From Turritopsis dohrnii (taxonomy: Eukaryota > Cnidaria > Hydrozoa > Anthoathecata > Oceaniidae), in contig BQMF02000015.1 of assembly GCA_027922465.2 (NCBI GenBank), positions 248,001 through 312,000 of the forward strand: a DNA stretch of 64,000 nucleotides. The letters are read 5' to 3'. Below are positions 32,511 to 44,043 of this stretch, in pieces (within the stretch, counting starts at the first letter, position 1; every line of letters begins with the position of its first letter). The notes below the pieces were generated by a model. It saw only the letters and a list, made by a program, of their open reading frames with translations. It ran no database searches and was not told the DNA's origin. The position numbers were made by a program, and so were the translations under genes.

Positions 32511-33668
32511 AAATGCGTGTAGTGCAATAAATAAAATGCCGTTACTAAGGGACGTTATTGTATGGATAAGTATATTATATTAGGCGCCAAAGAGGCGTTG
32601 CTTGCCGCCCATTTTCAGCCTGCGTTAATTTCACGAACAATAAAATTATAAAATATACAAAGCTTCTCGTAAGAACAGGCTTACATTATCAAGTTATAAA
32701 TTCTAACATGTGTTTTTAATATAATAAAAAAGTAAAGTCTGTTCTTAAGTTTTGGAACAAGTAAGATTCCATATCGAAACCAAAATTCTAGGTAACACTA
32801 GAAATAGCAGGAAAATATCTGTTTACTCAAATACGCACAAGAATTATGTATTTTTGATCCTTATTGAAATAATGATCCGAATTTTTGTTTTACCTCCTTT
32901 TGTTATTGGTCTTCTATTGGATCTGACCTTTATACTCATTCGCACTGTTTCAATGAGAAAGAAGATATCTTACATAATTGCCCTTTCATTTTGATTTTTC
33001 AACTGATTACTTTATAGTTCATGTGACAAATTCAGTTCATTAAAACTTCATGGTGAAAACCTTGTTAAATGTGCTTGGGTCAGTGAGCATAAAATTACGC
33101 CATGCCTCGTTCTTTCAAACATTTTTGTAAGACTTTCCTACAAAACGTTTGATGAACTCAAATTGTCCCATGAAACTACTCTTAGATGAACGTGTATTAA
33201 TGAGTTTATTGTGAGGGTGTTATACTTATTACAAACCAGAACATTTCATGGATTTATGCGGTGTTTATAAGAGAAAAGATTCATCCCGCTTAACCAAGGT
33301 CCTCGCTTCACGGAGATCTCGTCTTCCTGTAAAAGTTTTTTACTGAAAAATTTATTAGTGTATGCGAAACGAGCTGCCATGCCTTGATCGGGTCAGGCCG
33401 GATGAAAATTTCTCACATGAACACTGTCTTGCCTAGGCATAATGGTTTTTGTCACAGTATGCAAGCGGAAGATTTGATTATATTCTACAATAACCCAGCA
33501 GTTTTAAGTTTTATCAACAGTTTTGATTCATGGCTTTGTTTTTTTGTACAGCTATCTCTTCCCTTCTACGTCTTTTGCGTATTTTTCGAAGTTTTGTGTT
33601 TTGTTGCATCTATATTTTAGTCTATATTAAGTTCATATTTTTACTATTGTGTTACTGTTCATAAAATC
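32511..33668. other. Intergenic DNA with repeat remnants
   Basis: A GGCGCCAAAGAGGCG..GCCGCCCAT motif at 32,583-32,630 belongs to the GCCGCCAAGGCGGC repeat family of the right edge. The segment 33,048-33,150 resembles 57,300-57,400 (GGTGAAA, then TTGGGT..G.GAGCAT, then CTCGTTCTTTCA). No gene. Confidence 0.45.
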
Positions 33669-34624
33669 CGGTGTAGCGGATTATTTTAACTCCCTAGGAA
33701 AAATGACTCCCCCAGTTAAAATAAACTAGGAAATAATGACTCCCCTAGAGTAGAAATTTCCTAGGAAATAATGACTCCCTTAGTAAATAAAGACTCCCCA
33801 TTATTTTGGATTGAAAAATGTCAGGGAGTCAAAATAAACTGGTTAATCATGACCCCCGCCCCCATCATCAAACCCCCGCCCCCATCATCAAAAGAAGTCA
33901 TTGCAGTGCATATCTTTAACTATAAACCCTATAAACCCTGAGAAAATTTAATGACAAAATAAGTTATCATATACCTTATAATTTAGTCGAACGTGCTTAC
34001 CACACTGAGCTCAGCTTCAGTATTTTCCAACTAACTCGAAGGCCCAATTGATGCTGTTCAAATATACCAAAGTTCAGTCAAATCTGACTATTTTTGAAGT
34101 CTCCAGGCTGCCCCAAAGTTTTAGCCTCGTTTTGGTGCAAAACCCCCGTCCCAGGCACAAAAAATCAAAATTTCAAAAACACCCCAAGATATTCACCCAA
34201 GGAACAAGTCTGCAAAATTTCAGCCAAATCCGACCATTTTTCAGGCTACCCCAAAGTTTTTCGGACAGTCACACAGACTGACAGACACACAGACATTCTC
34301 AGATTCTAACTCAACTGAAGTTGAGAATAAGGTATTTGGTGAAGGAATGAGTAGACAAAATTTAAAGTTTTTAAAGTCTTGACGTCCAAGGAATGGCCAT
34401 ATGAATTTTAAAAGTTTTTAAGCAAGATTTAGAGGGGAGTCATTTTAAACCAGGGGAGTCAGGATTTCCTAGGAAATGTTAACTCTAGGGAGTCATAATT
34501 TACTAGTTTATATTAACTGGGGAGTTATAATTAACTAGTTTAATTTGATGGGGGAGTCACTATAAACTAGTTTATTATGACTGGGTAGTCATTATTTAGG
34601 GGAGTTAAAATTTACTGTGACACT
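33669..34624. mobile_element. Foldback element with iterated TGACTCCC/GGGAGTCA motifs
   Basis: Both ends carry TTTTAACTCCC in inverted orientation. Inside each arm the motifs GACTCCC(C), CCTAGGAAAT and AACTAGTTTA recur every 20-40 bp in opposite orientations, so the arms (about 180 and 190 bp) can pair. The centre has no ORF of note and includes CCCCAAAGTTTT twice and a CACACAGACTGACAGACA stretch. Confidence 0.75.
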
Positions 34625-34922
34625 GGTACGCATATGAATACGCATATAGAATAGGTCATTTTATGCAAACTAATGCGTTTAGTGTTATGTGCTGATTTAA
34701 AGTTTTGTTTTTGTTGTTGTTTCTTTATCCCCATTCGATGAACTGTGCTAAAGCTTCCAAACCACTGTCATATATGAGCACTTTGTTATTGTTAACAGAC
34801 GTATTACAAAAAATGCACAAGTTGTTGCTTATTACTTTTTTCGATTCTTGTCTATTCCAAAATAGGAATAAACAAAAACAATGAAGCTTGCTGTCATATT
34901 TTAAATAACATACGGTGCTAAG

Positions 34923-35204
34923 TAAGTAAGTAACGGGAGTTTTTAGTCCTTGGGCTTCCATCCGTAATGGTTGGTTCTACCGCCCGCTGACTTGCAACTA
35001 TTAGTTGACTTACCGCCAGAGATACGTATAGCATTGCTCTAACTTGCCCGAAGGCCAGTGTGCAGTCAGTCGATGGCTCCTAATAGGCTGACACGCTGCT
35101 TTTAAAGCGCTTCGGAGTTATGTATTGAGATATGACATGACTGGACTCGAACACGGGCCGTAGCAGTCGCACTCAAAGGTACTTACCACTACACCATCGC
35201 TGCA
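34923..35204 (-). mobile_element. tRNA-derived SINE, full length
   Basis: Read on the minus strand it starts with a tRNA-like head: A box TGGTGTAGTGGTAAG and B box GTGTTCGAGTCC about 40 nt on. A non-tRNA body follows, ending in a short (ACTT)n tail. TGCTAAG flanks it on both sides (34,916-34,922 and 35,205-35,211), a 7-bp target duplication. A truncated copy lies at 9,950-10,003. No protein is coded; it would depend on a LINE for movement. Confidence 0.85.
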
Positions 35205-35211
35205 TGCTAAG

Positions 35212-36661
35212 CTTGTGTTTGCACCCATACAATTAAATAAGAGCTACTGCCATGACCTTGAGACAAGTACTACTATTTGCGAGAGGATCACTTGAATTTT
35301 TAAAGTTGCTTATTCGATTTAGGTTGTCCATTGATTGATGTTTGCTATGAAGTGTAGTGCCAAATGGTATACCACATGTGTTAACCTCCACACGTGAAAA
35401 GAAACAATGCAATACCGTAGGTTCCCCGAAGTTAAAGAGCTGTCGAGTCTGCTAATCAATTTGATTTTTGCGTGTCATCATTACATGTGTTGTTTTTAAT
35501 TTCTTAGATGACCCTGTGGTATAAGTACAGAGAACAATGATGTCCGAAAAGAAACTTCCTTTCATTTTGACACCCAATCCTTTAGACATTAAGAAAACAA
35601 GTTGATCTTTAAGTCAATCAAGCCGATACTTAAGCGTCTTTCACTTGCTAGTGCCTTCAATGTTGTCTTAGGTGATTTTTACAGTGCTACCAACAGGAGG
35701 TGAAATCATAACCAGTGCAAAACCTACTACAATACCGATTCATTGATGATAGCATGAGATTACTACTTAAAAATCGACTGAAGTACTACTTAATGTTAGA
35801 ATAATGCTATTAGTAGCAATATACTACTACTCTATGAATGATACAGCTGTATGTAAGAATAATCCTACTCGCGATCGAATTACACTGTTGGCGTCTGAAT
35901 GGTCCTACCATTAAGATAAATGATAATAATAATAACGGTTTATATTTCAGTTCCAAAGTTTTACATTTGGCTAATTCTACTGAAATAGCGAAAGACTAGT
36001 GTATGTGCACGATGATAAATTAAATATTAGAAAAGTAACATTTGCTAATAAACATATACTTCAGACACAAGAACAAGAAGTTTGAGAAGACAAGGGTCAA
36101 AAATGAAAAATGAAGACATGCGTATGGCCTAAACTTCAACGATGTTGAGATTTTTGTAGTTACTATTGTAGCCGCCCTATCTATGTATACGGAGACAAAT
36201 GGCCCTAAACTATTGTAGTGAGAGAAATAAGTAAACTATGAAGAACAGAAAAAAAAATCATATGGTCACTATACACTGTAACCAGACTCGTTAAACCGAA
36301 CCGCAGAATTGTGGAGCAAAAAAAAAAAAAAAAAAAAAAAATGAAATGCAACTAAGAGACAGAACGACATCTGGCAAGTGTGTGTTATTTTTTATGTACA
36401 AGCTTTCGAGTTTTCTCTTCGTCAGGTAAAGTTGTAGAATGTTTTCTGGGCGTATAAATAGGTTTACAGTTGGATGATTTAAAATTGATATTTACAATAA
36501 CGAAAATACAATAAAGAAAAGATCTTGTTTACAAACAACTGAAAAAAATTATAGTAAATAGTAATTATAGTAAATAGTAAAAGTTATAAATTGAGTGATT
36601 GTAAAGAATAATTAAACTAAGAAAAGAGTTAAGTTAATTGTATTAAGCATTAACTTTGTAT
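35212..36661. other. Intergenic DNA
   Basis: No gene seen. It contains a poly-A run at about 36,317-36,341 and, on the minus strand at 36,402-36,426, a short sequence with a hammerhead-ribozyme-like core (see findings). Confidence 0.4.
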
Positions 36662-37155
36662 TAGCCGCCATGGTGCCATCGCCGACCCATGTCCACCTGC
36701 TCTGTCACCCCACAGACCTCATTAAACAACATATTTCGTTGTCAACGGCAACAACTTGCGTTCAGCCACAGACAGATTCGAAATCGGAACTTCTCGTGTA
36801 CAGTCAGTGTTGTACCTTAACTTTTCTTCAGAGTGTCCCCCAGTCTGGCAACCAGTGCCCCAAGCTTTTAATTTTGGTTGCCGGAAAAAATACCTGCCCG
36901 AAATATTTGCACTTAACCAGCGATAAGCGAGGGACGTATAATGGGAACACTGAGGTTCAATTCTAATGGCTCCTGGACTGTTTTATTTTCCAAAAGCTTG
37001 TTTTCACATGTTTTCAAAGCCAAGTCAGCGGCGGTCCTTGGAATAAAACAAAAATAATAATAAAAAAACGTTATCTCTAGTGGTTCACCAGCCAAAAAAG
37101 TCACGTTCGATTGGGGATGCAATGTATAAGTTTCGCACTGACGATGCACACACAA
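36662..37155. repeat. Dispersed copy of the right-edge GCCGCC repeat family
   Basis: It begins TTAGCCGCCATGG and CCCATGTCCACCTGCTCTGT and later carries AAAGCCAAGTCAGCGG, GTTCACCAGCCAAAAAAGTC and CACGTTCGATTGGGG, in the same order as the units at 61,941-63,860. About 500 bp are present, so it is internally deleted. Confidence 0.75.
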
Positions 37156-37325
37156 TATTTTATTTATTCATTTATTTCTGAATCTTTATACAGGATAAAA
37201 ACTAAAGTATTTACAAATGTATACAATATATAAAGCAATACTTCTTTCCAAGTTTGTCCTGTTATTAAGAAAAAGAAAAAGAACAAGGCAAAAGGCTAAA
37301 ATAAGTCAACAGTGGCAGTATCATA

Positions 37326-38149
37326 TGTAGATATACAGATATACAGATATACAGATATACAGATATACAGATATGTATATACATATGTAGATATACAGAT
37401 ATACAGATATGTAGATATACAGATATGTAGATATACAGATATACAGATATACAGATATACAGATATACAGATATACAGATATACAGATAACAGATATGTA
37501 GATATACAGATATACAGATATACAGATATACAGATATACAGATATACAGATATGTACATATACAGATAAATACAGATATACAGATATACAGATATACAGA
37601 TATAGAGATTATACAGATATACAGATATACAGATATGTAGATATACAGATATACAGATATACAGATATACAGATATACAGATATACAGATATACAGATAT
37701 GTAGATATACAGATATACAGATATACAGATATACAGATATACAGATATACAGATATACAGATATGTAGATATACAGATATACAGATATACAGATATGTAG
37801 ATATACAGATATACAGATATACAGATATACAGATATACAGATATACAGATATACAGATATGTAGATATACAGATATACAGATATGCAGATATACAGATAT
37901 ACAGATATCCAGATATACAGATATACAGATATACAGATATACAGATATGTAGATATGTAGATATACAGATATACAGATATACAGATATACAGATATGTAG
38001 ATATACAGATATGTAGATATATGGCTATACAATGTATAGATGTATAGATACATAGATATATAACGAATAGTATTATTATTATTATTACATTACAGATCAA
38101 TAAAACGTTTATCGCGTATTATATGCAAAACGACATGAGCATCTTACCT
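37326..38149. repeat. Inverted copy of the 8-bp satellite array and its flank
   Basis: About 715 bp of CAGATATA units followed by the inverse of the 30,787 flank (ending CGACATGAGCATCTTACC). The flank differs from the left copy mainly by extra TAT triplets. Confidence 0.95.
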
Positions 38150-38356
38150 TATTTTGCAGCACCTTTGTGAAGTCTCATTGTGTAAAGATTGCAGACACTA
38201 CTGTGGATAACTAGCTATATATTTTGACACAATTCTGCTGTTGAGTGAATATTGTTTGAATTTCACTCATTTGTTTTACAATGAGAATAGTAGATGAAAT
38301 ATGACGTGTGGTCTTTTTGATGTCTTGATGATGATTGTCAAGGAAGGACAAAGGCA

Positions 38357-38400
38357 GGACAGGAATGCACAGAATTTCTGTTGTGTGCATTCCTGTCCTG
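38357..38400. repeat. Perfect 16-bp inverted repeat
   Basis: AGGACAGGAATGCACA and its exact inverse are separated by 12 nt, giving a strong hairpin in an otherwise plain stretch. Confidence 0.9.
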
Positions 38401-38841
38401 TATGTGGCTGATTGATAATAAAGTTTACATGCACCACCACGTAAAAATCTTTTGCCATTAGGAACAATGAGTCAATAAGAATAAGGTTATAAATCTCAAC
38501 CTATGAATAAAATGTTGATGTAGCAGTTGTTTTAAAAGCAAAATAAAACATTAGATTCATTTTTGATTCACACAGCCTTACCCTTATCCCTAGAAATAGT
38601 GTGCCACCAAAGAATTATGAACCTCTCTTCTAAAACCCGAGCACCATGAGTAGAATGTTTGTGTTATGCCAGCATCCATGGAACCTTGTGGACAGAAATT
38701 ATGTACTGTAACTTTGTGCAATGTTAGCCTAGTGAAAACTTTTGAAAATGAAAGTTAGTTGAGCACTTCCTTCTATTATATGCCTAATGAGTTTTGAAAA
38801 TAACTGTATATCTTATTATAATAATCTGTGATTGTGCATAG

Positions 38842-40002
38842 CACTTTTATTTTAGAGAGTGATATATTTGTTTAATTTTTGCGGTCATCGTCTTCTTGTG
38901 CGCGTAAAACCACGTAGAGGCGAGAGACACTTTTTTCACAATTATTCCAAAAGCATGTGCCAATTAGGGATAACTGACGTTTTTAAGGGTCCGCGATACA
39001 GGTGACGGGGTGACGCAACATTTGGGCCCAAATTTTATTTGATATTGCGGATATGACGTCATCAAAATCTTTGATTGACGATATCTCTGCAACGGTTGAT
39101 CGTAGCGAAACGATCCCATACATTTTTTTGATCAGTTTTTCAAGCTATACAACATGGGTACACTTTCTATTCGTAATTCTGTGATTTAATTTTCCGTCAC
39201 GGGGTTCGCACACGGGAAAGGCATATTTCACACATCGAAGTTAAACTCGGTAAAAAACTTTTACCCGGGTTACTAGTATATATAAAGCCTGGAATACATA
39301 ATCCATTTAAGTGGATCATCTGTTAAATTGATCAGTCAAATTTTCATAATGTAAAATGCTAAAAACTGATAGAACTAAAAACTGTTTCCCTTTAAATGGA
39401 AATCGTTTGAAAAAGTTGGATGTGTGCAACTTTAATCCATCCTTTTCTCTTTTTTTCTTAATTTATATATATACTAGTAGCCCGAGTAAAAATTTATACC
39501 GAGTTTAACTTCGAAAAGGATGTGTCAAATTCGCTTTTCCCATTTTTGTGAACATCGTGACGGAAATTTCAATTTGAGAATTGGAAACAGAAAATGTACC
39601 CATGTTGTAGAGCTTGAAAAACTGATAAAAAAAGTGTATGGGATTGTGTTGCTACGATCAACCGTTAGAGAGATATTGCTGATTAAAGATTTTGGTGACG
39701 TCACAGACCTGTCCCCCAAAAAATTTAGGCCCAAATTTTTCAACACCCCATTGCTTGTATCGCCAACACCCAAAAAATGTCAGTTATCCCCATTGGTTCT
39801 CGATATATTTCCCCAAAAACGTCGGGTTTGATTGGGGTGCAATGATTGATGATTCCCTTGTGATCATAAAAAAACCCTGACAGCACGTGCTACTATATAA
39901 TAATCGTAAAAAATGCTCTCGCCTCTATGTGGTTTTACGCGCAACTAAGAAAACATTGACTGTAAATTAAATCTAAATACACTCTCTAAAATAAAAGTGT
40001 GT
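38842..40002. mobile_element. Foldback element with arms of about 440-540 bp
   Basis: The ends are CACTTTTATTTTAGAGAGTG and its inverse. The arms match at the motifs GCGCGTAAAACCAC, AGAGGCGAGAG, TTTGATGACG/GTGACGTCA, TCTCTGCAACGGTTGATCGT and AAGTTAAACTCGGT, in mirrored order. The unpaired middle (39,290-39,470) resembles 9,118-9,250. No transposase. Confidence 0.75.
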
Positions 40003-41626
40003 CACACACTCGCTATTATATATAAGATATATAATTGTTTTAAATAAAAGAGCAAGTGGGGTGACACAAGGGGCATAGCAAATTACAGAAGTATTAAAAA
40101 GAAGTATATATTATATAGTCAGGTAAAACTGCAATTTTAAAAAATGATACCATAACATATCCTGCAAAGAATATGTCAGAAATCATTTTCTAAAATTACA
40201 GGTTTTTAAAGAAAGGGTCAATAGCGACAGGAGTAAACTGCAATTAATCCCAAATTAACAATTGTCATCCGAAATATTTGTAGCCCAACTTTTCATTCCT
40301 AATTTTTTAGGAGGATATTTGGTGGTTAATTGAATTTGGGTGTTATTGTTAATTGTTTACTGTTTATGCCCAGAATGCATTACACATTTAAATGGATCAG
40401 TTCGGATAGATAGAAAAAATGATGAAAAAAACTGATCCAACACAGGGGTTTACATTTTCCAACAAACGTAACCAAATACTTTGAAAATAGCTACAGGAGT
40501 AGTTAGGGAAGTGAACCGCAGTAAAGCCTTGATTTGATTACTCTCATTTTCAATGACAGCGAATGAATTATAATACATCTAATGATTATATTGTTTTCAT
40601 ATTGACACTTTGAATGATAAGTCATAAGGGCATGCTATATATACATGATAATGTATCATACGTATCAATTTTTTTAGACTTGAGCTCAGGATGAAAATTC
40701 AACTTTAACAGCTTTTCACCAAATTAACAGTACCAAATACACTTAATAAGTTTTAATTGCCTATAAAGAAAGAAACCAAAAAATTATAATACAAGGAAAT
40801 TATTAGGAGACTCACACCTAAATGGAACTTTCACAATTTCTGTGATTTGTTAGTTACAGAGGGCATAAAGCATGTTGCTGTTAACCAAATTGAACCTGTA
40901 ATCTTCAAAGATGATACATCTATTGACCATTATAATGACTTTATGCCTATAAAAGTGTCTACACGAACGGCAGTATACAGTATCCACAGTCATTATTAAA
41001 GTAATAATAGGTGAAACTAGATGCTGGAATTTCCCCTTTGCCAACCATAAACACCAACCGTGTTTCATAACCATGAAAACAAAAACTCATAATTTGTCAT
41101 AAGAAACTTTTTCTGAAAGAGGAACTAACTTGACAAAAATTTGAAATAAATAGAATATAATTAATAGAAGTAATAGCGGTCATGCAAATAGCTTAAAATT
41201 GACATATATAATTGTAAGTAAATTGTATATAATTGTTATACAAATAATTAACGAAATGTGTTACAAAAATACTGAGTACTATCCTTTTTCCTACTTGTAT
41301 CAAAGAAGAACTGGTTATTGTTTTGTTGTATATAAATGAAAGGAATTGTATTACTTTTTTAAATAATTTTTTCGGTAAGAAGAACATTATGTCCTGTTCA
41401 CCAGTAGTGTGTTTTTGTATTTTGTGATTATCATAAAAATGACTTTGATCTTGTATATCATGGATAAGTAGTTTGCATTATTTTTGTACTCAGTGTTCTA
41501 GTTAGAGTTTTTATGCTGCATAGTGGAAAAGTTCGTAGCTAGTAGGTTTGGGCTGTGACTGAGTCAACATTGGATTTTGGTGGATAACTTTATTATTAAG
41601 AACAAGAAATATGAAAAAAGACATTT
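40003..41626. other. Intergenic AT-rich DNA
   Basis: No ORF on either strand looks like a gene. A TTTAAATGGATCA motif at 40,388 recalls the foldback family. Confidence 0.35.
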
Positions 41627-41894
41627 CGTCGTTGACAAGGCAAAAGGGCCAATCTCAAAAATCAATATTTTTTTTATTTGAAAATCTGAAACTAGGAGCC
41701 TAACTCTGTCAAATGCCATCATGACTATATATCTATGTTTTTCGAAGTTAAATTCGGTAAAAAAAATGTACATACCAAAAAAGGGAGCTCTAGTCTTTAT
41801 AGAGAAAAAGCAATTGCAAAAATATGTTTAAAAATATTGCAATTTCCCAAAATAACAATTTTGACATTGGCCCTTTTGCCTTGTCAGCAACGAA
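41627..41894. mobile_element. 268-bp MITE upstream of RBM7
   Basis: The termini TTCGTCGTTGACAAGGC and GCCTTGTCAGCAACGAA are inverted, followed inward by AAAAGGGCCAAT and ATTGGCCCTTTT. No ORF. Confidence 0.7.
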
Positions 41895-42152
41895 TCAACA
41901 TACTTTAGTCACATGAAAACTGATTTTTTGTTACTTTTATGACAGAGTTGTGCATTTTTACTAAGTGCAAATGATCGAATGAAAACCAGCATAGCAGCCA
42001 TTATACTTGTCTTGGCTAGAAAACTTGTATATACTCAAATTTGGTGGCCTAAATACTACCTCATACTATGAAATTGCAATGTTATGCATGGGCCAATTAG
42101 CTTATTATTTTTGAGCGATGCTTAAATTCTATAATTTATAGATCTGTTGAAC

Positions 42153-43012
42153 ATGCCACGTGGCATTCAAGACCCAGATTGTACGGTATTTGTTTCTAAT
42201 GTTGAGCCACGCATCACTGAAGAGCATCTATGGGAACTGTTCTTACAGGTAGTGTTGATTTGAATTCTTAATTTTGGTAAAAAAACAATTATATTTTAAA
42301 AATATACATTCTTAACTTTGTGTATATTTGTTAGGCTGGGCCACTCCGAAATGTTTATATTCCTATTGACAGAGCAAATGGTAAAAACAAGACTTTTGCA
42401 TTCATAACATACCGTGATGAATGCTCTGTACTTTATGCATGTGAACTTTTCAACTCGCTGCTTTTGTTTCAACAACCAATTTATTGTAAACCAACAAAAG
42501 ATGGTAAACAGGCGAATCAAGTTAATTCAGAACCAACCACCCCTATTCAAAATAAAAACCAGGATGGGTCTTTTAGTGCTACACCGTATGATAACCATGT
42601 TTCGTCTTCTTCATTCACTGCAACAGGAAAGGGATTCGAAGGTGACAGAGAGCAAAATCATTTTCAAAGGCAACCAGGAGGAGATCATAGGTCCTTTGAT
42701 TCTCCATATCCTAACCATCAGCAACATTATGAGCACTACCACAGACACGATTCACGAAATGGCAGTTCTTCCCGTCACAGGCAAGACAATTACCGTTCCC
42801 ATGACAACTATTATGACAAAAGATACAACAACTACTCTGATAATAGGGGATATAATACTCACTATGATCCAGGACGATATTCTGGGAATCAAGAATTTCG
42901 AAGATCAACAAGTTATGAATCCCCAGGTGACAGTCCTCATTTCGGACCAATAAGACATGATCCTACATCTCGTCGTAGACCTTATAGACAAAGTAGATCT
43001 CAACCTTACTGA
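42153..43012 (+). CDS. RBM7: RNA-binding protein 7 (RBM7/RBM11 type), NEXT complex
   Basis: Exons 42153-42248 and 42335-43012 join to 774 nt, 257 residues (human RBM7 about 266). An RRM spans about residues 9-86: CTVFVSNVEP (RNP2), ITEEHLWELFLQAGP, then KTFAFITYRD (RNP1). The rest is low-complexity, rich in Ser, Asn, His, Tyr and Arg (EHYHRHDSR, RHRQDNYRSHDNYYDKRY), ending RQSRSQPY. RBM7 recruits the MTR4/ZCCHC8 nuclear exosome targeting complex to uridine-rich nuclear RNA. The intron after the first 32 codons has GT/AG ends in phase 0. A TTATAG acceptor ends 11 nt before the ATG. RBM11 is the alternative name within the family; one gene here probably represents the ancestor of both. Confidence 0.88.
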
Positions 43013-43347
43013 TCCATTTTCTAATACTTGTGTGGGTTTGATCTCAATCATTTTGATAGATACAAATAATTGATCATCTCCACATTTTGAACACATTCCT
43101 AATTTTTGTGTTCAAATTCTTTGATGTAGTTAACAGTGTGTTTTTAGATTTTATTGCCTTTTAAGATACAAAGTAATCTATTGCTGAAATGTTCATTTTT
43201 TCCCTACCTATCTATGTGTGTCGTGAAAATATCAACATACTTGAAAAAGACCCTGCTTCCTTGTCTTTTGTTTCGATTATTGCAACTTCTGTGTTTAGCT
43301 TTATGAATATTTCATTTTAGAGGTTTTAGAAAAGTAATGATAGCATT

Positions 43348-44043
43348 ATGTTGTTTGGGATAATCATATCCTTTTTAATATGGACAACTTATTACTTTGT
43401 GTTGTTTCAACGATACCGAAATTGTTCTGCAGAATGGATATCCAGAATTGTTGCGTTAACGCATGCTTTTCTAATAGCTCGTTTGATAGAGGTTTGTATG
43501 TTTACAGGACCGTGGCCAATCGAGAATTTAGGGGAAAGCAACACTGAATGTCAAAACAAGGTGCTGATGGTCAGTGCTGGCTACTTTATCTTTGAAACGA
43601 TTTGGTGTCTATACATGCAAACAGAAGGAGTTCTTATGTTACTGCACCACTCGATCAGTGTGACAGCCATGCTTGGTAGCCTGTCAATGGGTGCCTCTGC
43701 TGCTGAAGTGACACTAACAACATGGGGTTCTGAACTGACAAACCCATTTCTTCAAATCAGGTGGTTTCTTCGAGAAACAAACGGTTACGAAACTCAGTTT
43801 GCATACTTAAATGACATGGTATTCATTGCTACATTTTTCGTTGTACGAGTTTGTGTTGGGGCTGTTTTAGCCTACTACCTGTACTTTTCCACCAAGACTG
43901 TAGTGGCCATGAAAGTTGGTGGATATGCTTTCTATGTGATCAGTCTAGTATGGATGTGTTTGATCTTTAAATTTGCTGCAAAAAGATTTTGTATTTTAAA
44001 ACCAGTTAAAGTGAACAAAACAAGCCATGAGAAGTTAAGTTGA
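43348..44043 (+). CDS. TLCD5-like (TMEM136-like) membrane protein, copy 1
   Basis: A 231-residue protein in one coding exon, with a TLC (TRAM/LAG1/CLN8) domain over most of its length. It is close to animal TLCD5: SAEWISRIVALTHAF, GPWP, GYFIFETIWC, LMLLHHSISV (His pair near residue 100), GSELTNPFLQIRWFLRET and a C-terminal basic tail. About six membrane helices are predicted by eye; it is likely an ER or other endomembrane protein. TLC proteins include ceramide synthases and lipid-composition regulators; the substrate of TLCD5 proteins is not known to me. It is first of five tandem paralogues. A TTTTAG acceptor ends 27 nt before the ATG, and an out-of-frame ATG at 43,337 opens a nine-codon uORF that overlaps the start. 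Confidence 0.9.
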   Translation: MLFGIIISFLIWTTYYFVLFQRYRNCSAEWISRIVALTHAFLIARLIEVCMFTGPWPIENLGESNTECQNKVLMVSAGYFIFETIWCLYMQTEGVLMLLHHSISVTAMLGSLSMGASAAEVTLTTWGSELTNPFLQIRWFLRETNGYETQFAYLNDMVFIATFFVVRVCVGAVLAYYLYFSTKTVVAMKVGGYAFYVISLVWMCLIFKFAAKRFCILKPVKVNKTSHEKLS

